From Oscillospiraceae bacterium (GTDB taxonomy: Bacteria > Bacillota > Clostridia > Oscillospirales > CAG-272): a stretch of DNA of 64,000 nt. Positions 1 through 8,131 of the stretch are shown here, one piece after another. The position numbers and the translations under genes are program-made. Each line of letters opens with the position of its first letter. Position 1 is the stretch's first letter. The notes under the pieces are model-generated. The model was not told the origin of the DNA. It saw only the letters and a program-made list of their open reading frames with translations, and ran no database searches. The stretch covers positions 84,164 to 148,163 of the forward strand of contig SVSE01000005.1 in assembly GCA_015064445.1 (NCBI GenBank). Direction: 5' to 3'.

Positions 1-38
1 TGTCGTGTAGATAGCGATGGTAGTATTGTGAAAAAATA

Positions 39-67
39 TTGACATAAACGGCAAAATATGATATAAT
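39..67 (+). promoter_or_regulatory. Promoter of the potassium-uptake operon
   Basis: TTGACA at 39-44 and TATAAT at 62-67 are separated by exactly 17 bases, a consensus SigA promoter. Transcription would begin near 74, giving a leader of about 75 nt before the ATG at 148. Confidence 0.85.
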
Positions 68-87
68 CATAAAAAATAACGATAACA

Positions 88-134
88 AAAGGAACCAGCT
101 GACTGCAGAGGACATTGGTTCCTTTATGCTTTTT
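88..134 (+). terminator. Leader hairpin, possible attenuator
   Basis: A perfect 10-bp stem pairs AAAGGAACCA (88-97) with TGGTTCCTTT (116-125) around an 18-nt loop, followed closely by a T-rich stretch (GCTTTTT). It lies within the first 15-60 nt of the predicted transcript, before the ribosome binding site of the channel gene. It looks like an intrinsic terminator that could attenuate the operon. No known riboswitch fold is recognised. Confidence 0.55.
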
Positions 135-147
135 AGAGGAAAATCTT

Positions 148-1509
148 ATGGTTAGGAAAAAGAAATTCACGCTTTCAACCACGCAGATCATATTGCTCAG
201 CTTCCTTATGACCATTCTCATAGGGAGCGGATTTTTGGCATTGCCAATCAGCTCTGCAAGCGGAGAAGCTGTGCCGTATCTCGATGCACTTTTCACGGCA
301 ACCACCTCCACCTGCGTAACGGGACTCGTTACACTCCCTACGGTATCCACATGGAGCGTGTTCGGGCAGATTGTAATTCTGCTTCTCATACAGATCGGTG
401 GTCTTGGTATCATCACTATTATGTCGGGATTGATGCTTCTTCTCAATAGAAAAATGGGCATCGGCGACCGCTTGCTCATTCAAGATGCCTTCAATCTCAA
501 TACGATGTCGGGACTTGCCAAGTTCGTTAAGAATGTACTGTTCGGCACACTGATCATCGAAGGAATAGGAGCTATTCTATATATGCTTGTGTTCGTTCCA
601 GAGCTTGGGGCAAAGGGCATTTGGATATCGGTATTTAATTCGGTTTCTGCCTTTTGTAACGCAGGCATTGATATAATTGCGGAAAACAGCCTTTGCAATT
701 ACGCAACCAATCCCTTGATCAACATCGTCACCTCGGCACTCATCATTCTTGGCGGTCTTGGATATATCGTATGGTGGGATGTTCTCCGTGTGATCAAAAG
801 CCGTTCACCGAAAAGCAGAAAAATATTCAGGCACTTGACCTTGCACTCAAAGATTGCCATTACTGTCACGGCAGGACTTATTCTTGTTGGTGCAATTCTC
901 ATATTTATTTTTGAATATTCAAACCCCTTGACCATTGGGGAGATGTCCTTGTTCGATAAAATTCAAGTATCCCTCTTCCAATCGGTTACTACGAGAACGG
1001 CAGGCTTTGCTACAATTCCACAAGAGAATTTGACAAACGCCTCTGCTACCGTATCTATTATCTTGATGCTGATCGGTGGCTCACCCGTAGGAACGGCAGG
1101 CGGTGTGAAAACGGTTACGATTGCCGTTCTTATTTGCTCGGCGTTCGCAACGATAAGAAACAAAAACGGCGCATCCCTTTTCGGTCGCCGTGTTTCCGAA
1201 GAATCGATAAAGAAGGCGGTCGCTGTTGTTGTAATGTTCCTTACGATATGTGCCACCTCAACCGTGCTTTTGATGGCAACGAGCAACGCATCCGCCCTTG
1301 ATGCAGTCTATGAAACGGTTAGCGCAACTGCAACCGTAGGACTTTCAAGAAATTTGACATCAACGCTGAACACCTTTGGAAAGCTAATTATCATTGTAAC
1401 TATGTATTTCGGCAGAGTCGGCCCAATCTCACTTGCGGTGGCACTTGGCAGTAAAAACGAAAGTCAAAATGTCATTTCCGAGCCGACGGAAGATATCAGT
1501 ATAGGATAA
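148..1509 (+). CDS. ktrB: Ktr/Trk potassium channel subunit (TrkH/KtrB family)
   Basis: This is the ion-conducting membrane subunit of a Ktr-type K+ (or Na+-coupled K+) uptake system. The four pore-loop filter segments of the SKT superfamily are visible: TCVTGL near residue 65, SAFCNAGI near 170, TTRTAGF near 285 and SATATVGLS near 400, with about eight to ten hydrophobic helices between them. The ATG at 148 is preferred over the upstream in-frame TTG at 115, because AGAGGA lies just before 148 and the TTG falls in the leader hairpin. The gating subunit follows 11 bases downstream in the same operon. The length, about 454 residues, is normal for KtrB. TrkH is the alternative name, but it is usually longer. 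Confidence 0.93.
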   Translation: MVRKKKFTLSTTQIILLSFLMTILIGSGFLALPISSASGEAVPYLDALFTATTSTCVTGLVTLPTVSTWSVFGQIVILLLIQIGGLGIITIMSGLMLLLNRKMGIGDRLLIQDAFNLNTMSGLAKFVKNVLFGTLIIEGIGAILYMLVFVPELGAKGIWISVFNSVSAFCNAGIDIIAENSLCNYATNPLINIVTSALIILGGLGYIVWWDVLRVIKSRSPKSRKIFRHLTLHSKIAITVTAGLILVGAILIFIFEYSNPLTIGEMSLFDKIQVSLFQSVTTRTAGFATIPQENLTNASATVSIILMLIGGSPVGTAGGVKTVTIAVLICSAFATIRNKNGASLFGRRVSEESIKKAVAVVVMFLTICATSTVLLMATSNASALDAVYETVSATATVGLSRNLTSTLNTFGKLIIIVTMYFGRVGPISLAVALGSKNESQNVISEPTEDISIG

Positions 1510-1520
1510 GGAGAAGAATA

Positions 1521-2171
1521 ATGAAAGCGAAGAAAACATACGCAGTCTTTGGACTTGGAAGATACGGCACAGCCGTGGCAAAAGAGCTTGTAGATAACGG
1601 TATGGAGGTTATTGCAGTCGATACAGAGGAAAAGATTGTCAACGATGCGGCGGCATATTTACCCGTGTGCAAGTGTGCTGATGTGACCGATGCGGAGGTC
1701 ATCTCACGCCTTGGAATTGGAAGTATTGATACGGTCATTGTATGTATGGCAAGTAACCTTGAAGCGAGTGTGATGGCGATTACGCTTTGCAAGGAGGCAG
1801 GCGTAAAGACCGTTATTGCAAAATGTGCAAATGAAATGCAACAAAAAATATTGCTTCGTGTGGGTGCAGATCAAGTGGTTTTCCCCGAAAACGAGTCGGG
1901 CATCCGCCTTGCTAAGAACCTTTTAAGCTCGGGCTTTATTGATATGATATCTCTGTCAAGGGATGTGTCTATGGTTGAGATTGATGTAAAGGACGAGTGG
2001 TGTGGCAAGAACTTAATTGAATTGGATCTCCGTAAAAAATACGGATTCAATATCGTTGCAATCAAAAAAGGCGAGAAAGTCACCATAAATATCGATCCCG
2101 AGCAGGTGCTTGATGCAGAAACAATTCTAATCGTTATTGCGAATACTACAAAGCTTGGAAAGTTGAAATAA
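1521..2171 (+). CDS. ktrA: Ktr/Trk potassium uptake regulator (RCK protein, KtrA/TrkA)
   Basis: This cytoplasmic regulatory subunit gates the KtrB channel in response to nucleotides. The N-terminal RCK_N Rossmann fold begins with FGLGRYGTAVA (GxGxxG), followed by the acidic end of strand 2 (VIAVDTEE). A C-terminal RCK_C domain spans roughly residues 135-216. The length of 216 residues is typical of single-domain KtrA rather than the duplicated TrkA. The start is set by AGGAGAAG, which also overlaps the end of the channel gene, so the two are co-transcribed. RCK_C domains of this group often bind c-di-AMP. That is known for the family and cannot be seen here. Confidence 0.93.
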   Translation: MKAKKTYAVFGLGRYGTAVAKELVDNGMEVIAVDTEEKIVNDAAAYLPVCKCADVTDAEVISRLGIGSIDTVIVCMASNLEASVMAITLCKEAGVKTVIAKCANEMQQKILLRVGADQVVFPENESGIRLAKNLLSSGFIDMISLSRDVSMVEIDVKDEWCGKNLIELDLRKKYGFNIVAIKKGEKVTINIDPEQVLDAETILIVIANTTKLGKLK

Positions 2172-2204
2172 GCTGTCAAATTCCAATTTAACGAGGTAAC
2201 ACAA

Positions 2205-2300
2205 ATGAACGAAGAATGCTTAATTTGCACTCGCTCACACTTAAACAATCAGTGCAGACAGGAAAATTGTCCTTTCCATAAGGATTATGTGGAGCAATAA
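2205..2300 (+). CDS. Cysteine-rich micro-ORF, 31 residues
   Basis: A short open frame begins at an ATG preceded by ACGAGGT and ends in TAA. The peptide contains CLIC near its start, then a QCRQENCPFH segment, giving four cysteines and a histidine in a spacing suggestive of a small zinc-binding knuckle. It sits between ktrA and the MATE gene, in the same direction and just downstream of ktrA. No family is recognised. The ribosome binding site and metal-ligand pattern support a real gene, but its small size keeps this a candidate. Confidence 0.45.
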   Translation: MNEECLICTRSHLNNQCRQENCPFHKDYVEQ

Positions 2301-2349
2301 GGTTTAATTTTGATACGCAGTAAACAAAGAAATCATTTAGGAGAAAATA

Positions 2350-3675
2350 ATGATAAGAAAAATTAAGACATCATTGTCAAGAATAAATTACAAGCTTTTT
2401 CTTGCACTAATAGTTCTTGCATTAGCACCGACCATTTACACAACTGTTCGCGTGTTTTTTCTTGGACAGTTGCCGGGCGAGTATTCATTCTCGATAGCAG
2501 GTCAGCTATCGTGGGTTAACCTGCTTTACGAAATATTAAATGAAGCAATTATTCTTCCGTTATTCTTTTTCGTGGGCAAGGTAAAGGATGATAAAAATGA
2601 GTTTTCTAACCGAGTAAGAACAGGTATGCTAATCTCACTTAGCGTATATGTAGTTCTTTCTGCAATTGTTCTTATATTTGCAAAGCCATTACTTTCGCTT
2701 ATGGCTACCGATGCAAGCATTATTGAAGCTTCAGCATCATACATACGCATTGAAAGTATTGCAAACATTTTCTCAATTCTCACACAATTTGCTCTTGTTG
2801 CACTCGTAACAGTAAACAAAAGCAAATATCTTTACACACTTACAGGAGCAAAACTCGTTTTGTGTCTTGTATCAGATACATTCTTGGTTTCGACCTTGCC
2901 TGTGTCAGCAAATCTTGGAGTAAACGGAATAGGCTATTCTAATATTATCGTAAACGCCATACTGCTTGTTGTATCTATTTTGCTTCTTGCAAGAGAGGGA
3001 ATCAAGGTTTTTGCAAAGGCGAAATTAGACTTTTCGTGGGCTAAGGAATTTGCCAAAATAGGTGGAATTTCGGGAGTAGAATCACTTGTTCGTAATGTTG
3101 CCTATATGGTTATGATTGCACGAATGGTAAATGTGGTAGGAGAGCAGGGAACATATTGGGTTGCCAACAACTTCATTTGGGGTTGGTTGCTTCTTCCCGT
3201 GCTTCAGCTTGGCGAGCTAATCAAGCAAGAGGTTGCGACTGACAAGGAGAATATTCGTCGTAACTCACTTGGCTATTTTGGAATTACAGGGGCTATATCG
3301 GCATTGTGGCTTGTAAGTATTCCTTTATGGAAGCCATTTATGACGCATATTCTTTGCTTTACCGATGTTGACAAGCTATTTGAGCTTGTAATGGTTCTTG
3401 TGGGCTTCTATGTCCTATACGCAATTCAAAATGTGTTTGACTCAACCTTTTATGGACTTGGAAAAACAAACTATATGCTTTTTGAATCGATAGTAACGAA
3501 TACAATTTATTATGGTATTGCATTTATTCTTTATATCACAGGTGTGTGGACCCCGTCGCTTATAGGCATAGCGTTGCTGTTTGGTATAGGAAACGCATTT
3601 GATAGTGTCGTATCTCTTGTAGCATATGCGTTTTTACTCAAAAAAGAAAAAATCAATATTTTAAAGGTTGAATAA
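2350..3675 (+). CDS. MATE-family multidrug/solute exporter
   Basis: A 441-residue membrane protein with about twelve hydrophobic helices in two six-helix halves, as in MATE (NorM/DinF-like) cation-coupled exporters. The N-terminal half includes LPLFFFVGKV and a long helix series. The second half begins near residue 230 (KIGGISGVESLVRNVAYMVMIARMVNVVG). This resembles the divergent MATE branch of Clostridia in which the canonical PxxQ signature is replaced. The start is supported by TTTAGGAG before the ATG. The substrate cannot be inferred. It is followed by a strong hairpin terminator near 3811. Confidence 0.8.
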   Translation: MIRKIKTSLSRINYKLFLALIVLALAPTIYTTVRVFFLGQLPGEYSFSIAGQLSWVNLLYEILNEAIILPLFFFVGKVKDDKNEFSNRVRTGMLISLSVYVVLSAIVLIFAKPLLSLMATDASIIEASASYIRIESIANIFSILTQFALVALVTVNKSKYLYTLTGAKLVLCLVSDTFLVSTLPVSANLGVNGIGYSNIIVNAILLVVSILLLAREGIKVFAKAKLDFSWAKEFAKIGGISGVESLVRNVAYMVMIARMVNVVGEQGTYWVANNFIWGWLLLPVLQLGELIKQEVATDKENIRRNSLGYFGITGAISALWLVSIPLWKPFMTHILCFTDVDKLFELVMVLVGFYVLYAIQNVFDSTFYGLGKTNYMLFESIVTNTIYYGIAFILYITGVWTPSLIGIALLFGIGNAFDSVVSLVAYAFLLKKEKINILKVE

Positions 3676-3810
3676 GGCGAAATTTGCACCTTGGATGTAA
3701 GTATGCTTGCATGTGGTTATAGATCGAGCGCTTCTCTTGGAACAAAAACCTGCTCTAAGTGCAAAAATAGATATCAGGTTAAGGTGTATAATCAAAACTA
3801 AAAAAGCACT

Positions 3811-3857
3811 CCAAAGGGACACCTACCATAAAGCAGGTAGGTGTCCCTTGGCATTTT
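3811..3857. terminator. Long hairpin terminator carrying an ATAAAGCA loop
   Basis: A 14-bp perfect stem (3814-3827 with 3836-3849), extended by CC/GG, encloses the 8-nt loop ATAAAGCA and is followed by TTTTTG. It terminates the MATE gene. The same loop with ACCT-type stem arms occurs at both ends of the inserted element at 32766-33117, so this may be a solo end of that element family. The rest of 3676-3937 contains no convincing gene: a 66-codon frame crossing the hairpin lacks a ribosome binding site. Confidence 0.7.
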
Positions 3858-3937
3858 TGTTGATTGGTTTGGATGCGAGGATGAATTGTAGTAAAATCAA
3901 AATCTAATTTTGGAGGATACAAAGTTATTTTGCAACC

Positions 3938-4153
3938 TTGATAAATCAAACGCCCATACCTAAAGAACCACCACTTGAATGTACTATTGACGCAAGGTAT
4001 TTAAGCTTGATTGATAAAAAAGCTCAAAAGAATGATTTCGATTACTATATGAGCGGTGTAATAGCCGTTAGCAATAATATGCTAAAGCGTGCAGAGTCGG
4101 ATTTCTTGGCAGTAAAGGGAGAGTACGAGCATCTTGCGCTTCTTGTCGCATAA
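3938..4153 (+). pseudogene. Orphan gene fragment at a deletion junction
   Basis: An open frame of 71 codons with a good ribosome binding site (GGAGG at 3912-3916) but no ATG; TTG at 3938 is the best start. The peptide (around DKKAQKNDFDYYMSGVIAV) has natural-looking composition. Its last codons run into sequence that, on the other strand, is the end of conserved recombinase homology (about 4139). It is probably the 5' remnant of a gene cut by the deletion that also removed the recombinase C-terminus. No family is recognised. Confidence 0.35.
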
Positions 4154-5077
4154 GCGCTCCTTTTTGTTGTAGCACCTGTAATAGCGATAAACCGTTCCGT
4201 TGCTCTTTTTAGCACAGTCCCCGTGCATCATCGCCTTGCACTTGCCACAGAATAATTTAGTGCCAAGAATATACCTCTCCTTAGCATGGAATCGCCCTGC
4301 AACTTTGTGGTTTCTTTCGTGCTTTTTATTAACCCTGTCAAATAATTCATAGTTAATTAAAGCAGGAAAAGCATCAGGAATAACAACATCACCGTGAAAG
4401 TATTCACCAATGTAATGCCTGTTCTTGATAATGTTCCCAATAGAATTGCGATTAAATGGTCGCCCAACACCATTTTTGATGCCACGCCTGTTTAGGTCAT
4501 CAATAATGTCAACCATTCTGTCGCCATTATCATACCTCGTAAAAATCTCCACAATGATAGGAGCAGTTTCAGGATCAATTTGATAATGCCGTTCCTCATC
4601 AATCTTGAAGCCAAGAGGAACAATTCCACCATTGTAAACGCATTTGAGAGCATTTTCCTTCATACCTCTTGAAACCTTTTCTGAAAGGTCAGCAGAGTAG
4701 TATTCAGCCATTCCCTCAAGCACAGCCTCAAGAATAATTCCCTCAGCACCCTGAGAAATTGCCTCAGTCGCCGATATAACACGCACATCATTCTTCTTAA
4801 GAAGCATCTTGTATCTTGCCGAATCATAACGATTACGAGCAAACCTGTCAAGCTTCCACACAATGATAACATCAAAGCCATGCCTTGCACTGTCCTTAAT
4901 CATTCGCTGAAACTCAGGACGATTGTCAGTCTTAGCCGAATAAGCCCTGTCAATGTAGTGCCCAACAATGGTAATGCCATTCCTCTCAGCATAAGCAGTA
5001 TTCTCACGAATCTGTCCCTCAATCGACTCCTCTCGCTGATTGTCCGAGGAGTACCTCGCATAAATAACACCTCTCAT
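4082..5077 (-). pseudogene. Large serine recombinase, 3'-truncated
   Basis: The N-terminal resolvase domain is intact: IYARYSSDNQ carries the catalytic serine, and the conserved IVWKLDRFARNRYD segment is present. A Recombinase domain follows (FTRYDNGDRMVDIIDDLNRRG) and then the zinc-ribbon region (LFCGKCKAMMHGD, YRYYRC, CDKK). Large serine integrases usually continue for another 150-200 residues of coiled coil. Here homology-like sequence ends at CDKK (about 4139), and a short unrelated tail reaches a stop at 4082. The start at 5077 is chosen because GGGGGTGGAAAG precedes it. It belongs to the class that mobilises conjugative transposons and islands, and is probably inactive. Confidence 0.8.
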
Positions 5078-5453
5078 CTTTCCACCCCCTTCCAAGGTGT
5101 CCTGATTGTAGCATACATTCCCAACAATTGCAACCCCAAACTGTCGCATTTTTGGTACATCATCAAATCTTAACCAACTTTCTCACGAATTTCTCCGAAT
5201 TCCACCCAAAATGCACCTCTCAACCACCAACTTTTGCTACGCAAAACAAAGAAATAAACGCAAAATGAAAAGAAAAATTGAATGTCGCGATTTTAAGACA
5301 CCATAAGTTTGACATGTAAATATTATTATGATAAAATTATATTGGTGTAGATATTTGTAGAAACTTAGCAAATAGTGGTTGTTTTATATTGACAACAAAT
5401 GAAATATGTGGTATACTTACGTATATACTTAAGTACATAAAAGGAGATGCATT
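5078..5453 (+). promoter_or_regulatory. Gene-free stretch with two promoters before the dndB remnant
   Basis: Two consensus promoters point right: TTGACA 5309-5314 with TAAAAT 5332-5337, and TTGACA 5389-5394 with TATACT 5412-5417, each with 17-bp spacing. Overlapping the second -10 box, TATACTTA is repeated directly at 5412-5419 and 5424-5431, and ACTTAAGT (5427-5434) is palindromic. This is a plausible operator for the island's own regulator, which is not present. AAAGGAG precedes the ATG at 5454. The remainder holds no gene. Confidence 0.7.
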
Positions 5454-5945
5454 ATGTTAAAGTATCAATTCCCAGCAGTCAAAGGAAAACAAGCAGGTAA
5501 AGAATACTATATTTGTATGATACCATTAGGATTGCTAAGTAAAATATTTATTATTGAAAATGGAGATGTAGCACCTGAACACAGGGCACAAAGAAAATTA
5601 AATGAATCCAGAATTCCAGAAATCAGTAATTACATTTTAGAAAATAGAGAATCATATGTTTTTTCTGCTCTTGCGGCATCTGTAGATGGTGAAATGCATT
5701 TTGTTCCTTATAATTCTAATAGCAATATCGGTGTGCTGGAAATAGACATGGGTGCTTCGTTTTTGATAAATGATGGTCAACATAGAAAAGCTGCCATTGA
5801 TGCTGCGATTGAAGAAGATGAAACTCTTAAAGATGAAACTATATCAGTTGTATTATACAAAGATAATGGTCTTACTAGAAGCCAGCAAATGTTTACCGAT
5901 TTGAACAAACATGCTGTTACCACTTCAAAATCCTTTAGGCTTTAG
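5454..5945 (+). pseudogene. dndB: DndB-like DGQHR-domain protein, C-terminally truncated
   Basis: The protein starts normally and carries the hallmark DGQHRKAAI motif near residue 107, followed by QMFTDLNKHAVTTSKS. These are features of the DGQHR/DndB family, which regulates DNA phosphorothioation (dnd) gene clusters. DndB proteins are usually about 350-400 residues; this frame stops after 163. Immediately after the TTSKS segment the sequence switches, in another frame, to the middle of the N-terminal domain of a restriction helicase. The gene is therefore cut by a deletion rather than by a point mutation. Its promoter and ribosome binding site are intact, so a truncated peptide may still be made. 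Confidence 0.8.
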
Positions 5946-7599
5946 TGATTTTGCATCAAGAGGCGGCAAAATGCGATTGATAACTAGTCCTATCATTTCA
6001 AAAAGTGATAGTGAAGCTATATTTAATGCAGTAGATGGAGATCATAGTGTTTTTAAAAAATTCGAAGATATTCTTATGTCAAATGTGGAAGAGCTTGCAA
6101 ATGAGATAGAAAAGGATATCTTGAACGCATTTTCTTGGATGCTTTTCGATGGAATAATAGAGCTAAAATTTGCTGTACCAGATGAGAAACTGGAAGGAAT
6201 GTTCCATGACAAATTTGGAATCTTTTATTGTGGGAATGAAGCGCTATCTTTTTCGGGTTCTATAAATGACAGCAAACAAGGATTTAACAATTATGAAAGC
6301 ATTAAAACTTTCAAAACATGGGCTGGAACAAGTGAATATGTTGAATCTGACATAAAAAGATTCGAAAAGCTTTGGAATAGCAAGGATGTTAACATTAAAA
6401 TGTTTACAATGCCAGTGGCTGTAAAAGAAAAAATTTTCAGTTTGCGTTCCGCAGATAGACCTTATGCAAAGAAGGTAGAGAACAACAAATGGAAACATCA
6501 AGATGAAGCGGTAGCTAAATTCTTGGAAAAGGAACATGGAATATTGGCAATGGCGACAGGAACAGGTAAAACTGTTACTGCCATGAAAATTATAGACAAA
6601 TTAATCGAACAAGGCGAAATTAAGCGTGTAATTATAACAATGTTCGGAAACGATTTGTTGGAACAATGGTGTAAACAAATAAGAGAAAAATATGTGAGCA
6701 GACAGATTTTTTATCATTTTGGAACACACAAGATGATGAATCAGTTTATAATTCGTCCGGATGAATCAATGTTACTTATATCTAGGGAAGCGGGAAATTT
6801 ATCTAAATTGTTGAGTTTGTTAGATAGAGCACCTGGAGATTATAGAAGAGACACGCTGTTTATTTTTGATGAAGTACATGGTGCTGGCTCTGAAAGCTTC
6901 GTCGAGAATTTATCTGGCAGAATTTCTCCATATAGATACAGGTTAGGCCTTAGTGCTACACCTGAAAGAGAATACGATGAAGAAGGCAACACCTTCCTTG
7001 AAAATGAAATAGGAGAAGTGATATTTGAATTTTCATTAAAGGACGCTATTGAAAAGGGTATATTATGTGAATTTAATTATCTACCACTGTCCTATGAATT
7101 GACAGAGGAAGAAAAGACAAAGAAAAAGAAAATTATTGCTGCGTTTAATGCAAGAAAAGAAAATGGCGAGCTTGTGGATGAAAAGGACATGTTCACACAA
7201 CTTGCTAATGTTAATAAAACAGCGATAAACAAGATAGAGGAATTTGAGGTGTTAATTTCACAAAGACCTGAGTTACTAAAAAAATGCATTATTTTCGTTC
7301 AAACAATGGATTATGGAATAGAACTACAAAAGGTTTTAATGAAATATACAGACAAATATCACACTTATTATGCCGATGATGAAAAAATAAGATTACAGCA
7401 CTTTGCTGAAGGAATGGAAAGAAGAAATTTTTGGTGTCATAATTGTTATGTTGATATGACATTCAAAACCAATGGTGATCCAAAAAAGCAAGAGGATATA
7501 AATAGGTTGATTTCTGATATGAGAGAAGCTGAAGAATTACGAAAAATTCTATTCGAAATAAAATCAAAAATATTGCATAATAAAAGACCAATTATATGA
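5911..7599 (+). pseudogene. Dnd-type restriction PLD/DEAD helicase remnant
   Basis: The frame begins within the dndB remnant. From about 5935 it encodes a PLD-like nuclease domain missing its first few dozen residues (GGKMRLITSPIISKSD, HDKFGIF). A superfamily-2 helicase core follows: Walker A MATGTGKT near residue 215, DEVHGAG as motif II and LSATPER as motif III. The expected C-terminal helicase motifs (the SEGID and QRIGR boxes) are absent. After CIIFVQTMDYGIELQKVL and HFAEGM the sequence passes into an unrelated or later segment (from about 7420) and ends. PLD-plus-helicase proteins of this layout serve as restriction components of phosphorothioation systems. The assignment to dnd rests on the adjoining DndB remnant. 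It is almost certainly inactive. Confidence 0.75.
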
Positions 7600-7745
7600 A
7601 ATTTGCCACTTAAACCATCAGTAGGCATATATGTGGCGAGGGGATATTCTTATCACTTGATATGAGAACTTATGGAATTGCGAAAAGACTGAAAGTGCCG
7701 ATGAATAAAAGAAAAATCGGGGGTTCGAGAGAACCTCCGATTTTG
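7600..7745 (+). terminator. Terminator after the island remnant
   Basis: AAAATCGG and GGGTTC pair with GAACCTCCGATTTT across a GAGA loop (7712-7744), followed by a T-rich run. The bases between 7600 and 7710 contain only a short untranslated frame without start signals, perhaps further island debris. Confidence 0.75.
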
Positions 7746-7837
7746 ATTTTTGGTTGGATATGGTTTAGAGTTCCAGTTCACCCCAAAAAAAGGATAATTA
7801 GGTAATTTTGTGTTTTTGTGGTGTGTTCAAGATAAAG

Positions 7838-7890
7838 AAAAAACGCAGCCAAACCACTCTTTCGTAACGAAATAGTTCGGTTGCGTTTTT
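7838..7890 (-). terminator. Terminator of the tRNA-Glu gene
   Basis: On the minus strand AAAAACGCAACC pairs with GGCTGCGTTTTT through a longer interrupted stem containing TTTCGTTACGAAA, followed by a T run. It lies directly downstream of the tRNA 3' end. Confidence 0.75.
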
Positions 7891-7892
7891 CT

Positions 7893-7967
7893 TGGTGACC
7901 CGTACGGGAATCGAACCCATGTTTCAACCTTGAGAGGGTCGCGTCTTAGCCGCTTGACCAACGGGCC
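7893..7967 (-). tRNA. tRNA-Glu (anticodon CUC)
   Basis: The minus strand folds into a full cloverleaf. The acceptor arms are GGCCCGT and ACGGGTC, discriminator A, with an encoded CCA (7893-7895). The T arm contains GGTTCGATTCC and the anticodon loop is CTCTCAA between CGACC and GGTTG, giving anticodon CUC (plus-strand 7932-7934). It reads GAG codons. It has its own promoter and terminator. Its 3' end faces the decayed island, but no duplicate of the 3' tRNA sequence was found on the island's other side. Confidence 0.95.
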
Positions 7968-7986
7968 ATTGTCACAATGCTTGACT

Positions 7987-8015
7987 ATTATATCATAACT
8001 TTTTTTATTTTGCAA
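7987..8015 (-). promoter_or_regulatory. Promoter of tRNA-Glu
   Basis: On the minus strand TTGCAA (8010-8015) and TATAAT (7987-7992) are 17 bases apart, about 20 bases upstream of the mature tRNA 5' end. Confidence 0.75.
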
Positions 8016-8063
8016 TACCTTTTTAGAAAAAATTTAATATTTTTAACAATCCTCAAACTTTAC

Positions 8064-8092
8064 TTGAAAACGCCGATATTCTATGCTAAAAT
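8064..8092 (+). promoter_or_regulatory. Promoter of the GH42 gene
   Basis: TTGAAA (8064-8069) and TAAAAT (8087-8092) with a 17-base spacer, 40 bases before the ATG; GTAAGGAGAA precedes the start codon. No operator-like palindrome is obvious. Confidence 0.7.
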
Positions 8093-8131
8093 TAAATCAA
8101 ACAAACAAATTTAACCGTAAGGAGAATTAGT

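Noticed and set aside
88..147. c-di-AMP (ydaO) riboswitch before ktr
   Set aside because: The predicted leader is about 75 nt and contains one simple hairpin; the riboswitch needs well over 100 nt with a pseudo-symmetric fold.
3707..3907. 66-codon frame after the MATE gene
   Set aside because: It runs through a terminator hairpin and lacks a ribosome binding site and any family-like sequence.
5911..7599. Functional standalone helicase with an alternative C-terminus
   Set aside because: The motifs needed for helicase activity (motifs V and VI) are missing and the N-terminal nuclease domain is cut at a deletion junction, so decay is the simpler explanation.
7893..7967. tRNA-Glu as the attachment site of the island
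   Set aside because: Its 3' end faces the island, but no repeat of the tRNA 3' sequence was seen near 3900-4100, and the recombinase is of the serine type, which rarely targets tRNA genes.
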